Source: an uncultured Eubacteriales bacterium
GTDB taxonomy: Bacteria; Bacillota; Clostridia; Oscillospirales; Ruminococcaceae
NCBI GenBank assembly: GCA_900319075.1
Contig: ONMZ01000001.1
Location: 285,264 to 349,263 of the forward strand
Direction of reading: 5' to 3'
Length of the DNA stretch: 64,000 nucleotides
Shown here: positions 16,871 through 27,076 of the stretch, in pieces
Layout: each line of letters opens with the position of its first letter
Position numbering within the stretch: position 1 is the stretch's first letter
Program-made: the position numbers and the translations under genes
The notes under the pieces: generated by a model
Database searches by the model: none
Told to the model about the DNA's origin: nothing
Seen by the model: the letters and a program-made list of their open reading frames with translations, nothing else

Positions 16871-19800
16871 TTAATCCGAATACTTTTTAAAATTCTCAGC
16901 CTGTTCCATAACCTTTTCAAATACTTCTTCATCCCACTCAGGAGGATAGCCGTTCTGATAGAGCAGTACCGTCAGATCCATATTAAGCTGATTCTTTATA
17001 TCATCACGGGTTGACCAATCGGCAAACTGTGCTTTATCATCGACCAGTTCCTTTATTTTCTTTGCAAGAACAAGACACTTCTCATCTTCATACTTGAATC
17101 CGTGATCATCACGCACTTTGATAAGAATATCATAAAAAGCCTTCTCCTCATAGGTTATACCAAGCTTCGCAAAAGAAGACTTGTCTTCCTGCAAATCCTT
17201 GAGTATCTGTATAAGTTGGTCAGATAGATCATTAACGAAATCAGCAACGACTTCACTTGTAAATACGAGCTTATCTCTACTGTTGTAGGCATCGACCACC
17301 TGTTTTAGCCGTTCATCAAAGGCAATAGCTTTGACCTTGTTTGTCCTGCCGTATGCTGTTATAGCTTTACGCAGCAGCTTCAGCAAAGCATTAAACCTTG
17401 TTATGGGCATTTTGACTTTTTTCAGTTCATCAAGGAACTCATCGCTAAACAGATCAACAGACTTATGTTCATCTACAATATTCTCAACACCTGTGCAGGC
17501 AATAGCGTCACGCACCATATCCTCAACAACACGGTTCATTGTTTCGGCATCAGGAGCATCACCCTTTGTCTGTTTATAGATAATAGAGCGTATAGCAATG
17601 TAGAACTGTGCCTTAGCAGTTTCCTCATCAGTAAGCTCACCAGACGGGAAACAAATTGTGTAGGCACTTTTCAAACGGCGTGAAAGCCCCATAAACCGTA
17701 TTTGCAGTTCTTTGCCCGATTGTATGTATTCTGCTGCGCTGTTCAGGCAATTCAGTCTCTCTAATGGCTCACCATTATAGAACTTGTCTGCATTGAAGTT
17801 GACAAGCAGATCATCTATAAGTTTCAGATGATTGCGGAATATGCCAAGAGAAATATTAAGCTCATCAATAGGGCTCTCCTGCGGTCCACCATAGCGTTTA
17901 ACAGCATCCATCATGTCTTTTTTGATGCCGATATAATCGACCACAAGTCCTTTGTCTTTACCTTCAAAAACACGGTTTACACGGGAAATTGTCTGTATAA
18001 GGGTATGTTTCTGCAAGGGCTTGTCAATATACATAACAGCAAGTGAGGGAACATCAAAGCCCGTTATCCACATATCTACGACGATAGCTATTTTAAAGTT
18101 TGAGTCTGTATTTTTGAATTGCTTATCGAGTTTTTTGCGATATTCCTTATTTCCGCAGGCATCGAAAAGTGCCTTATTATCATCCTTACCTTGCGTAGCC
18201 ACAAGATTGATTTTAGGCAACGGAAGTAGCTTGTCAAGCTTATCTTTCGACAGACTATTTTCGTTTTCAGCCTTACGTGGTATACCCCAATCTTTGCGAA
18301 TAGAGAGTATTTCTTGTAGTAAGTCATAAGCTATCTGTCTGTCAGAGCAAACTATCATAGCTTTCTGCACTATGTCAGGTTTTTCGGCACACAGAGCATC
18401 GTAATGGTCAGCAATATCAACAGCGAGCTTATGCAAGCGGCTCGGATCACCAAGGATAACCCGCATTTTGGTCATAGCTTTCTTACTTTCCTCTATCTGC
18501 TCAGGTGTAGAACCTTGGTCTGCACAGCGGTCATAGTATTTCTGTATTTCTTTTGCCTGTTCATCGGATATGATCACACGGGCAAGACGAGGCTCATAGG
18601 CAATACGAACAGTAATGCCGTCATCGCTGGACTCTTTCATTGTGTAGCTGTCCACCACATCACCGAATACTGCAATTGTTTCATCTATCGGAGTACCCGT
18701 AAATCCGCAGTAAGTGGCATTCGGAAAACTTGTCCGCAGATAATGGGCAAATCCGTATGTAGTAAACACGCCCTTATCGGTCTTTTTCAGCTTAGATCCA
18801 ACACCAGTCTGAGTTCTATGTGCTTCATCGGAGATACAAATAATGTTGCTTCTTTCCGAGAGAAGTCCAGTATTCTCGCAGAATTTCTGAATAGTAGTAA
18901 CATAGACACCACCACTCGGTCTGTCACCAAGCGTTTTCGCCAAGTCCTCACGGGTTTCAATGCTCCGCACATCTTCCTCGTGGAGATACTTTGTAGCGGT
19001 TACAAACAGCTCAGAGGTTTGTGTATCCAAGTCCTCTCTGTCGGCAATGATAATGATTGTTGGGTTATTGAATGTTTCATTATCCCTCTGCGTAATCAGG
19101 CGTGAAAGGAACAGCATTGTATAGGTCTTGCCGCAGCCGGTTGCACCGAAATATGTACCGCCTTTGCCGTCACCGTCTGGACGCAGGTGCAGCTTGATAT
19201 TATCGAGCATCTTTCTTGCACCAAAAAATTGAGGATAACGGCAAACGATAGCTTCATTTTTAGGGCTATCATCGGGATAGAATACGAAATCACGGAGCAG
19301 TGCAACAACTCGGTCTTTTGCAAATGCTCCCTCTATCATCGTGAACAGCGAACTGATACCGTTTGCTACTGTATCGGTATCATTAGCCTTATTCCAAGCG
19401 TAATAATATTCATAAGGAGTAAAAATGCTTCCCATACGGGTATTAGCACCGTCACTTATCACCGACAAAAAGCAATATTTCATCAGCTTAGGTATATCAC
19501 GGCAATAGCGGATCGTAATCTGTTTCCATGCATCATGTATTGTTGTATCTTCTTCTATTGCTGTTTTAAACTCAAAGATAGCAACAGGAATACCGTTGAT
19601 AAACAACAGCATATCAGGGCGGCGCAGGTGTTCACCCTGCACAGAATACTGATTGACTACCTTGAAAATGTTTTTGTCAGGCTCATCGTAGTTGATATAG
19701 TCAATATGGAGTGCGACCTTTGAAACATCATCACGTGCGAGGTCAAAACCCTCGTTCATAAGCCTGAATGCTTCACGATTACCAAGATACAGCGGAGTTG

Positions 19801-20029
19801 CATTAATAAGGCTCAGTTTATTGATGATCTTTTGCATCTCGGTATCGGACAGATTGTTATAACGTGATGTCATGTAGAAACGGAGATCATCAAGCAGCAG
19901 TATATCCTCATACTTACGGTGCATATCTTCTCCGCAAACATAGGTGTAACCTTGCTGTTCGCACAGCTCGATGATAGCTTTTTCAAGCTCAGCTTCGGTA
20001 AATTTGCCTTTCGTGAAGTGATAATCCAT
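16871..20029 (-). CDS. hsdR: Type I restriction enzyme, R subunit
   Basis: A 1052-aa motor-nuclease of a type I restriction system; it translocates DNA and cuts far from unmethylated sites. The N-terminal nuclease shows RRPDMLLFINGIPVAIFEFKTA with the PD-(D/E)XK residues Asp, Glu and Lys near residues 139-155. Then come Walker A GATGCGKT (about residue 307) and the DEAH-type box ISDEAHRTQTG, and helicase motifs such as GFTGTPI and QTISRVNR. Full length for the family. A GTG at 20050 is in frame, but AAGGTGA sits 8 bases before the ATG at 20029. It is cut off from hsdM and hsdS by two defence genes on the same strand. Confidence 0.95.
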   Translation of the reverse strand: MDYHFTKGKFTEAELEKAIIELCEQQGYTYVCGEDMHRKYEDILLLDDLRFYMTSRYNNLSDTEMQKIINKLSLINATPLYLGNREAFRLMNEGFDLARDDVSKVALHIDYINYDEPDKNIFKVVNQYSVQGEHLRRPDMLLFINGIPVAIFEFKTAIEEDTTIHDAWKQITIRYCRDIPKLMKYCFLSVISDGANTRMGSIFTPYEYYYAWNKANDTDTVANGISSLFTMIEGAFAKDRVVALLRDFVFYPDDSPKNEAIVCRYPQFFGARKMLDNIKLHLRPDGDGKGGTYFGATGCGKTYTMLFLSRLITQRDNETFNNPTIIIIADREDLDTQTSELFVTATKYLHEEDVRSIETREDLAKTLGDRPSGGVYVTTIQKFCENTGLLSERSNIICISDEAHRTQTGVGSKLKKTDKGVFTTYGFAHYLRTSFPNATYCGFTGTPIDETIAVFGDVVDSYTMKESSDDGITVRIAYEPRLARVIISDEQAKEIQKYYDRCADQGSTPEQIEESKKAMTKMRVILGDPSRLHKLAVDIADHYDALCAEKPDIVQKAMIVCSDRQIAYDLLQEILSIRKDWGIPRKAENENSLSKDKLDKLLPLPKINLVATQGKDDNKALFDACGNKEYRKKLDKQFKNTDSNFKIAIVVDMWITGFDVPSLAVMYIDKPLQKHTLIQTISRVNRVFEGKDKGLVVDYIGIKKDMMDAVKRYGGPQESPIDELNISLGIFRNHLKLIDDLLVNFNADKFYNGEPLERLNCLNSAAEYIQSGKELQIRFMGLSRRLKSAYTICFPSGELTDEETAKAQFYIAIRSIIYKQTKGDAPDAETMNRVVEDMVRDAIACTGVENIVDEHKSVDLFSDEFLDELKKVKMPITRFNALLKLLRKAITAYGRTNKVKAIAFDERLKQVVDAYNSRDKLVFTSEVVADFVNDLSDQLIQILKDLQEDKSSFAKLGITYEEKAFYDILIKVRDDHGFKYEDEKCLVLAKKIKELVDDKAQFADWSTRDDIKNQLNMDLTVLLYQNGYPPEWDEEVFEKVMEQAENFKKYSD

Positions 20030-20042
20030 ATAGTCACCTTCT

Positions 20043-21854
20043 TTATTCACTAATACCTTCTGTATTTCTATTTATTGCATCACAAATCCATCTAATTTGC
20101 AATTTCTTTATACAATCTAAGTCGATATCTTCTTTTGTGAGCAATGATGATATATCGTCCTTGAACTGCTTAATTGAAGTTAATGTTTCCTCAGATAATT
20201 TGTTATAATCTATCGCTGATAATATGTGTCGAAGATCGTCCAGTGTTTCAGCCGTGAAATCAGGGATTTGTTCAATAATCTTGTCAAGCGGAATTCTCTC
20301 CATAATTTTTTCTGGATTGTACTGCCGTATATTATCATTTGATATTTTGGCTATTATTTCGGCATAATTCATCGAATCCATCATTGCAATAGAATCTGGT
20401 GTATAGTTGAGAGACTCAAACACCTTATTCTGAATCTCTTTAAATTTCTTTGTCCCGTCAGCATCTTGTATATCAAGCGTACTTGAAAACAAATGATGTG
20501 TTCTATTGAACTTTGCTCCTCTGCCTTTAAGGTTATTTATTATTTTCTCTATTATTTCGTCTATCTTATCGTTATTCAGCAGCGCATCATATTTTAGAAT
20601 GAGCAGAGAGTTGATAATACGGTCATAATGCTTCAAACTTATGTCGGAAATATCATCTAATCTGTTGTAAATATTCTGAATAGCCGTATTGAGTGCTTCT
20701 TCTGTACTAATGTATAATGAGTACAGTACTTTCAGGTCTTTATCATCATAGCCTGTTTTGTCTACATAGATAATATAATCACTATACTCAGCAATAGTTT
20801 TCATTATAGCTTCTTGCGTTATAACTTGCGAATGATAATAATCATAACAAAAACGCATCAGGGGGTAAACGCTATCTCCTGATAAATCCGGATCTAATAA
20901 AGCATTAGCTTTGAATTTCAAGTCGTAATCGTCAAGACGCTTTTGCAGATAGTTGACCAACCCTATCAAGATACATTTCTTAAACTCACTATCAAATGTT
21001 ATGCTGTGCGTTTTAATGAAGTTATAAATATCACACGCTTTTTGGCAGGCTACTATAACTTCACGATAATTTGTAATATCAGTTCTATACAGAGAACGTC
21101 TTGGCGTAGTGAGAACACCTTTGAAACAATTTAAGTCTTCGTTTTCAAACCCATCAATTATACTGTCAATCGTTTCCTGAAAATTAGCAGAGAACTGTAA
21201 TGTGTCAGAAATGGATTTTTCTTTTGCTTTGAGATATTTCTGAGCATCTTCTGAATACACTTTTATGTATTCTGTTTTTTCTCTGCCATATTCCTGCTTC
21301 TTTATTCCTTTCAAATGGAATTGAAGCAACTCACTCTCATTTGTAACAAGCAGAACCTTTACACCGTCATTCTCACACATATTATTGATATAACCGAGCA
21401 GTTCAATAATATCTATCTGGGTACGCTCTATATCTTCAAAAACAATGAGCTTACCTTCAAGGTCAACAGATTCATATACCTTCTGCAAATCATCATCGTT
21501 TATATTTCCTATATCAAAGCCAATTTTACTTACCAAACCATTGAATACTGTCTTACTGACGATTTTTCCGACAACTTTAGCAGTACTTCCCGTTTCAGTG
21601 GAAGGAGATTTCTTAATGGTACGCAGTTCCATATATATCGCTTTACTGATTTCAGAAGTATCGGAAAGTCCATAGAGCGATACTATAACACATTTATGCT
21701 TACCATTATCCTTATCTTCAAGAAAGGACTTTAGGTTGTTCTTAACATAATAGCTCTTTCCCGAACCCCATTCCCCGGTAAGCATGATAGCTCTGCCTGT
21801 TATATCGTTTTCAATGTAATTGAGAATGAAGCTGTTCATTTCATCGTATGACAT
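20043..21854 (-). CDS. KAP-type P-loop NTPase, probable phage-defence protein
   Basis: A 603-aa protein with a STAND/KAP-like ATPase head: Walker A GEWGSGKS at residues 27-34, Walker B GKLIVFEDIERT near residue 135, and a sensor-like VLLVTNESE near 168. The remaining 400 residues are helical without a known domain and have no obvious membrane span. KAP NTPases occur in phage exclusion (PifA) and other defence loci. It sits directly after the HEPN-like gene (21 bp) and before hsdR, inside the restriction operon, so the two may act as sensor and effector (inference). Start ATG has a TAGGAGATAAC site upstream. Confidence 0.75.
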   Translation of the reverse strand: MSYDEMNSFILNYIENDITGRAIMLTGEWGSGKSYYVKNNLKSFLEDKDNGKHKCVIVSLYGLSDTSEISKAIYMELRTIKKSPSTETGSTAKVVGKIVSKTVFNGLVSKIGFDIGNINDDDLQKVYESVDLEGKLIVFEDIERTQIDIIELLGYINNMCENDGVKVLLVTNESELLQFHLKGIKKQEYGREKTEYIKVYSEDAQKYLKAKEKSISDTLQFSANFQETIDSIIDGFENEDLNCFKGVLTTPRRSLYRTDITNYREVIVACQKACDIYNFIKTHSITFDSEFKKCILIGLVNYLQKRLDDYDLKFKANALLDPDLSGDSVYPLMRFCYDYYHSQVITQEAIMKTIAEYSDYIIYVDKTGYDDKDLKVLYSLYISTEEALNTAIQNIYNRLDDISDISLKHYDRIINSLLILKYDALLNNDKIDEIIEKIINNLKGRGAKFNRTHHLFSSTLDIQDADGTKKFKEIQNKVFESLNYTPDSIAMMDSMNYAEIIAKISNDNIRQYNPEKIMERIPLDKIIEQIPDFTAETLDDLRHILSAIDYNKLSEETLTSIKQFKDDISSLLTKEDIDLDCIKKLQIRWICDAINRNTEGISE

Positions 21855-21875
21855 CTCTGTTATCTCCTATATATA

Positions 21876-22793
21876 TTATTTCAAATACTGTATTGCCAAA
21901 GCAATCAATGACAAGCAACGATTAAAGAAATAATCATAATACCTATTATCAGTAATATTGATTTTATCAGTCTCGTGATGCCGTATGCGGTATTGATTTC
22001 CAATATCAGTTAACGCTTTAAATTCATCATCAAACAGTTTTTTATAATTAGGATTATTAATTGACATTTCACTCACTATTTTTTCTATAGAATGCTTCTT
22101 ATCTAGTGAGGTGTAGTATGTTTTTAACCTTTCAAAAGCATCCCATATCTTTTCTGCTGCATCTCTTGGGGCTTCCGGGTAATGACTTCTATGAAGATCA
22201 ATTGCTTCACAAAGCAGTTTTTTTGTTTCATTTTCTTGAATAGTATTTATTGAGTTTTCTACTTCTTTAGTAATAGGACTATTCTGTATAATACGTTCAA
22301 CCTGCTTTTTGTCAGTTAGTATATATAGAATCCCCATTAATTCAAAAATGTCATTTATTTCTTTTTTAAAACTTAAAAATGCAGTGTTTAAGTTATTAAA
22401 CACCAAATATGAGTGTTCGCATTCATTATCGTAATACTTTTCATAATTATTACAATATAATGCAATAAATTCAATCAAGTCCAAAAGAGAATACTGATCG
22501 TAAGAATCATATTTTGTCTTTCTATCAAATACATTGTAACGTCTTGAAGGTGCTACTACACATCCTTCTTTTCTAAACAAGTTAGGTATTTCGTTTTCTA
22601 ACGCTATATCAAAGATTTTTCTATCAAGAGACAAATTAGAATGACAATAGTTACAAGTATCAGGGTATTTCCAAGCTAAATTATCATAGTACTTCTCACA
22701 GCAATTTAAAATCATGGCATACGCGTCCATTGAAATCTCATATGTAGTTTCTTTAGGGCCTCTCATACCATGTCTCTGACTATATAATTCCAT
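21876..22793 (-). CDS. Unknown defence protein with HEPN-like C-terminus
   Basis: A 305-aa protein I do not recognise as a named family. CNYC near residue 47 may bind zinc with later residues. The C-terminal 110 residues (from RDAAEKIWDAFERLKTYY near residue 210, through EFKALTDIGNQYRIRHHET at 257-275) are all helical and look like the HEPN-type C-termini of abortive-infection proteins; RHHE at 271-274 could be its catalytic or binding motif. HEPN domains in defence are often RNases or toxins. It lies 2 bp after hsdS and 21 bp before the KAP gene, so it is co-transcribed with both. Composition is more AT-rich than in hsdM/hsdR. Confidence 0.55.
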   Translation of the reverse strand: MELYSQRHGMRGPKETTYEISMDAYAMILNCCEKYYDNLAWKYPDTCNYCHSNLSLDRKIFDIALENEIPNLFRKEGCVVAPSRRYNVFDRKTKYDSYDQYSLLDLIEFIALYCNNYEKYYDNECEHSYLVFNNLNTAFLSFKKEINDIFELMGILYILTDKKQVERIIQNSPITKEVENSINTIQENETKKLLCEAIDLHRSHYPEAPRDAAEKIWDAFERLKTYYTSLDKKHSIEKIVSEMSINNPNYKKLFDDEFKALTDIGNQYRIRHHETDKINITDNRYYDYFFNRCLSLIALAIQYLK

Positions 22794-22795
22794 TA

Positions 22796-23917
22796 TTATT
22801 TACCTTTCTCCACAGCCCCCTTAACAAGAATAGGGCAAAGGTCTTTTATCTGGGCTTTCAGGCGTTCATTGATGCTACGTCGGAGAGTATAAGCATAATA
22901 AATATCGACAATTGCTTTCTGCTCTGTTTTTGTAGGTACAGGCATTTCAATTTCATAAAATCTTGGCAAATCGAGGTTTGAACGAATACTTGAATCGCTC
23001 ATAAACCAACCGAGCCTATCCATTTCCGAGCGTGAAAACCACATCTGAATAAATTCAGGAACTATATCAACACTTTTGACCTGCAAAACAGAATAAGCTG
23101 GCGAAACAATCACAGGCTCATCTTTATCAAGTAAAGCGATTCTGATACATTCATCTCTGCCTGTCTGCATACCGCTATAAACAAACTGATTTTTACTAAC
23201 AATCTTATAGTTATGAAGATCGGTACTGCTTGCAACAGACGGCATAAACTGCTTTGCTATATTAACGCCTGATACCTCGGTGAATGTATTATCACTGTTA
23301 CGAACATCAACTTCTTCGAGCAACTCGCCAACAGACCGTTTTGGTGACGAATGCTTGAATTTATCAAGCAACGCATCAAATGAGAGCTTCAAATCCTCCA
23401 ACCCACGCTCATAGCACCGCTGATTAGCGAGCATAGAGTTATAAATATCCACATACTTCTGCTGAACGGAGAGAGGTGGGAGAGTCATGTCAACGTCGCA
23501 TATATCTTCCCAGTTATAGAATTCTGTTGAACTGCCCCAAGAGTTGGTAATTACAAATCTGTCAAACTCAAGACGGCTAAAGTACATATATAACCATTCT
23601 GGAACAATGAACTTTCTGCCGTAATCACTTATTCTGAATACGACATAATCTTCTGTGCATATAATAGGTTTTCCAGTATCATTAAATGCAATACTAAATT
23701 TACTGCCATTTCGAGAGGTTCTATGATTGAATACAAATTCTTCCGGAGATACTATTTGAAATTTGCTTAAATCGCGGGTAGTTAAATCAGCTTTGGTAGG
23801 CATCATCTGTTTAGAAGTATTTACACCACGAACATCATTGATGCCATATTTCAGGTCGCTATTCCGGACATCTCTTAACTCAATAAAACTGCCAAGTTTG
23901 CTTTTAGTCAATGCCAT
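22796..23917 (-). CDS. hsdS: Type I restriction enzyme, specificity subunit
   Basis: A 373-aa HsdS that sets the DNA target of the methylase and restriction complex. Two target-recognition halves of similar layout: each begins with a VRNSD...GVN(T/I)(S/A)KQ(M/F)MP block (residues about 17 and 210) and ends in a helical spacer (LSVQQKYVDIYNSMLANQR and TKTEQKAIVDIYYAYTLRR). This internal repeat is normal for HsdS, although the halves here are unusually parallel. The reading frame opens further upstream, but MALTKSKLGSFIEL at 23917 follows a GGGGG-type site and overlaps hsdM by 14 bases, as in many hsdMS pairs. No simple repeat suggests phase variation. Confidence 0.9.
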   Translation of the reverse strand: MALTKSKLGSFIELRDVRNSDLKYGINDVRGVNTSKQMMPTKADLTTRDLSKFQIVSPEEFVFNHRTSRNGSKFSIAFNDTGKPIICTEDYVVFRISDYGRKFIVPEWLYMYFSRLEFDRFVITNSWGSSTEFYNWEDICDVDMTLPPLSVQQKYVDIYNSMLANQRCYERGLEDLKLSFDALLDKFKHSSPKRSVGELLEEVDVRNSDNTFTEVSGVNIAKQFMPSVASSTDLHNYKIVSKNQFVYSGMQTGRDECIRIALLDKDEPVIVSPAYSVLQVKSVDIVPEFIQMWFSRSEMDRLGWFMSDSSIRSNLDLPRFYEIEMPVPTKTEQKAIVDIYYAYTLRRSINERLKAQIKDLCPILVKGAVEKGK

Positions 23918-25547
23918 AACCAATCCCCCTGAAAGCATTTTGGAGCATTGTCTGCGACTGTTTCTCCATCGAGATAATGTCACGCATCTCAGCCTGAATA
24001 CGAGCCATTTCGGTTTCGTAGTCTATCTCTAAGTCATGGTCTATGAACTCAATGTACTTACTCGGTGCGAGAGAATAGCCTTTCGATTCGATAGTAGGAA
24101 CTTTAGCCTGCCTTTCTTCTTCTGTAAGGTCACTATCATAGAGCTTTACCGAACGGCAGAACTCAGGCACATCGGAATACAGACTTGTATCAGTACTCTG
24201 CCAATTGCTGTAAACTTCCTTTATCTTTGCTATCTGTGCATCATCGAAAACAGTCTTTTTCTTTCTTTTTCCTTTATCTATAACAATTTCTTCGATATTT
24301 TCGTCCCAACGGCGCAAGTCCATAAACATCACTTCATGAGTACGGTCACGAAGCTGCCTGCCGTTCACCGTTCCTGCCTTCTTATTCATATTCACTATCC
24401 ACAACGTTACTGAAATATCAGTCGAATAGAACATATTTCGAGGCAAAACAATGATTGCTTCAACACGGTCACGCTCCAATATCTCCTTACGGAGCGTACC
24501 CTCGGCATCACCTGCATTCAAAGCACCATTGGCAAGCAAGAAGCCTGCAACACCGTGATTGACATCGAGTTTAGAAAGCATATGAAGTATCCACGCAAAG
24601 TTAGCATTAGCCACAGGCGGCATAACAGAATAACCGGCTCTCATAAAACGAGGATCGTCTGTCAAAGCATCTTCTGCCCTCCAGCCTTTGAGGTTAAAAG
24701 GCGGATTCGCCATTATGTAGTCAACAGTCTTGTCCTTGTGCAGGTCATTTGTGAATGTTGAAGCGTTAGTATCACCGAGGTTATGGGCGATTCCACGAAT
24801 AGCGAGATTCATTTTACACAACCGCCATGTATCAGGATTGCTTTCCTGACCGATGATGGATACTTTCTGCCTATTACCCTTATGACGGTCTACAAATTTT
24901 AGCGACTGAACAAACATACCTCCCGAACCACAGCAAGGGTCATATACCACACCGCTGTACGGTTCTATCATCTCGGCTATCAGCTTTACCACACAGGCAG
25001 GTGTATAGAATTCACCGTCCTCCTTAGTACCCGAAGCAGCGTACACTTGCAGGAAGTATTCATAAACTCTGCCGATAAGGTCTTCTTCCTGAAAGCGCTC
25101 CTCGCTTATCTGATTAACATTGTCTATAAGGTCTTTTATCTTTGACTTATCTGCACCGAGCGTAGCAAAGAGGTTCAACGGCAGCGCTCCTTTTAGCGGC
25201 GGGTTGCTGTCCTCAATGTCAGCCATAGCCTGATCTATGATAACTGCAATATCGTTAGCCGAAGCGTTCTTGACGATATAAGACCAACGGGCAGTTTCCT
25301 TCAGATAAAACACATTCACCGCATTGTAGAACGATACTTTTTCAAGAAATGCAGGTATATCACCGTACTGCTCGATAAGCTCAGCACGGCGCTTTTCAAA
25401 CTTATCTCCTGCAAATTTCAGAAATACCAAACCGATAACAGCATCTCTGTTCTTCTCCGTACTGCCTATGCCACGCAGAGCGACACGGCAGTTCCACAGT
25501 ACAGTTTCAAGGGAAACCTGAGCTTCTTTTTTCGCAGCTTTTGCCAT
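23904..25547 (-). CDS. hsdM: Type I restriction enzyme, DNA methyltransferase subunit
   Basis: A 547-aa N6-adenine methyltransferase of a type I system; two HsdM with one HsdS protect host DNA. The N-terminal HsdM helical domain (VLWNCRVALRGIG, then FLKFAGDKF) is followed by the SAM site VYDPCCGSGGMFVQS (about residue 205) and the catalytic motif IMANPPFNLKGW (about 275). Length is typical. It lies 24 bp after the nuclease-like gene and overlaps hsdS, so one transcript covers all. Start ATG follows AAGAAGGATTTATTAA. Confidence 0.95.
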   Translation of the reverse strand: MAKAAKKEAQVSLETVLWNCRVALRGIGSTEKNRDAVIGLVFLKFAGDKFEKRRAELIEQYGDIPAFLEKVSFYNAVNVFYLKETARWSYIVKNASANDIAVIIDQAMADIEDSNPPLKGALPLNLFATLGADKSKIKDLIDNVNQISEERFQEEDLIGRVYEYFLQVYAASGTKEDGEFYTPACVVKLIAEMIEPYSGVVYDPCCGSGGMFVQSLKFVDRHKGNRQKVSIIGQESNPDTWRLCKMNLAIRGIAHNLGDTNASTFTNDLHKDKTVDYIMANPPFNLKGWRAEDALTDDPRFMRAGYSVMPPVANANFAWILHMLSKLDVNHGVAGFLLANGALNAGDAEGTLRKEILERDRVEAIIVLPRNMFYSTDISVTLWIVNMNKKAGTVNGRQLRDRTHEVMFMDLRRWDENIEEIVIDKGKRKKKTVFDDAQIAKIKEVYSNWQSTDTSLYSDVPEFCRSVKLYDSDLTEEERQAKVPTIESKGYSLAPSKYIEFIDHDLEIDYETEMARIQAEMRDIISMEKQSQTMLQNAFRGIGYGID

Positions 25548-25571
25548 TTAATAAATCCTTCTTTCAGTTAA

Positions 25572-27005
25572 TTAATCATCAGCAGTGCTATTAGATTCAT
25601 CCTGTCCTTGAATCTTTTCAAACTCTTTATAAATACCATATTCTCGAATATATTCATTACGTTTAATACCATGTTTGCGAAACAACAGTGATAGATCTCT
25701 ACCCTTATTTGAGTGTGAAATCTCTAATTGGATTTTATCCTCAATTATTTCATTAAACTTCATTTTGTTATTCTTAAACAGATACAATAGTTCTTCAAGC
25801 TCATCAATTGAAACTAACCAATAGTAGCCATCGTTTTCAATGTATATTTCTTTATTAAATAGTTCATCCAAAATCTCAGGGTTAAAATAATCATCATACG
25901 AAAGTATTATTTTTATTGGATGATTTAAACCATATGCCATCTCTGTAGAATGAAGCTGTTCTATCGCTTCTCTCCAGCATTTAAACATCTGCTTTTTTAT
26001 TGCTAATACATCTGTCTCATTCTGTTTTATGCTTATCATTGGAAGAGTAGATTTTTGCTCAATGATCAGCACATACACGCCAAGCGTTATTTTCCAGTCG
26101 GCACGTTTTTCTGTGTTTTCATCTATTCTTTCTATAACTTCTTTTTCCAAAGTATTATTAAATACCTCTTCAGCATATAGCTCAAAATACTTTCCGAACG
26201 CATTAATAAATCTTTGACTACCACTAGCACAATACTTATCCCTAATCACCCAGTAATTCGAATCAATTAGTTTGTTCAAAAGCAAGAATGGGTTTGATAA
26301 ATAGTATGTATTCTCTATATTAATAATTGGTTTTGTATAGAATATCTGTCTTTTTAGATTGCTATCAATTATATCCTTGAAACTACAAGAAATCCTATTC
26401 ATAACGCTCAAAACCATTTCATTTGGCACCGAAAGATAAGCTGCTATTTCATTTAAAATGCTATAAGTGATTGTATTAGATGGCGTTGTATAATAGCATA
26501 AAAACATACTTAGTATTTTGGAATAGGTCGTTGTATCCATACCGGTTTCTTCATAGAACTCTTTGCAAAAATCAATTCCGTCATCTATTCTTGCAGATAC
26601 ATTCTCCAAGATGTACTTTTCTCTCGAAAACTTACCCTTAACATCAGATTCTTGAAACATTATTTGCTCGCCTAAACTACCAAAGATATGTAATGCTATA
26701 GTTTTTTTATCATGTGACAATCTACATTGATAGTTATGAAACAACCGTAATAATTCTAAGAATTCTCCGTAATTAATTCTAACTTTACTTGAACCAGAAT
26801 ACTTAACCACAGCATATAATAAATCTATCAACATTGTTTGTGGAATTAACAAGCTATGATAATTATTAATCATCACATCTGTAAAAAAACGATTAGTATT
26901 ACCACGAAATATTTTAATTGCAAGCTTGCTTATTCTATCAATGATTGATTCAGTTGAATAACGTTTGGAAAGAACAATATAATCTTCCGGTTTTTTTGCT
27001 TTCAT
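25572..27005 (-). CDS. Unknown protein with putative PD-(D/E)XK nuclease core
   Basis: A 477-aa protein not recognised as a named family. In the last third a glutamate-rich helix (FGKYFELYAEEVFNN), then KRADWKITLG and VLIIEQKSTLPM fit the E...D...E-x-K layout of the PD-(D/E)XK nuclease fold, with Asp near residue 303 and Glu/Lys near 316/318. The first 250 residues are helical with no motif. It is the promoter-proximal gene of the restriction operon. It could be an extra nuclease, a controller, or an independent defence gene; the call rests on one motif. A GTG at 27014 is in frame, but GGAG at 8 bases favours ATG 27005. Confidence 0.55.
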   Translation of the reverse strand: MKAKKPEDYIVLSKRYSTESIIDRISKLAIKIFRGNTNRFFTDVMINNYHSLLIPQTMLIDLLYAVVKYSGSSKVRINYGEFLELLRLFHNYQCRLSHDKKTIALHIFGSLGEQIMFQESDVKGKFSREKYILENVSARIDDGIDFCKEFYEETGMDTTTYSKILSMFLCYYTTPSNTITYSILNEIAAYLSVPNEMVLSVMNRISCSFKDIIDSNLKRQIFYTKPIINIENTYYLSNPFLLLNKLIDSNYWVIRDKYCASGSQRFINAFGKYFELYAEEVFNNTLEKEVIERIDENTEKRADWKITLGVYVLIIEQKSTLPMISIKQNETDVLAIKKQMFKCWREAIEQLHSTEMAYGLNHPIKIILSYDDYFNPEILDELFNKEIYIENDGYYWLVSIDELEELLYLFKNNKMKFNEIIEDKIQLEISHSNKGRDLSLLFRKHGIKRNEYIREYGIYKEFEKIQGQDESNSTADD

Positions 27006-27076
27006 TTCAAACACTCCACATTATTCCAACGGATTAGCTTGATATCTATTATTATAACCAGTTCTATTTAGTTATT

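Noticed and set aside
22796..23917. Phase-variable hsdS
   Set aside because: The two halves share blocks as is normal for HsdS; there is no second hsdS copy, inverted repeat pair or simple-sequence tract here.
26990..27015. Shared ribosome-site sequence GGAGTGTTTGAAATG before folD and the nuclease-like gene as a sign of common origin
   Set aside because: A 15-base match around a ribosome site is short and the genes are otherwise unrelated; probably chance within a functional constraint.
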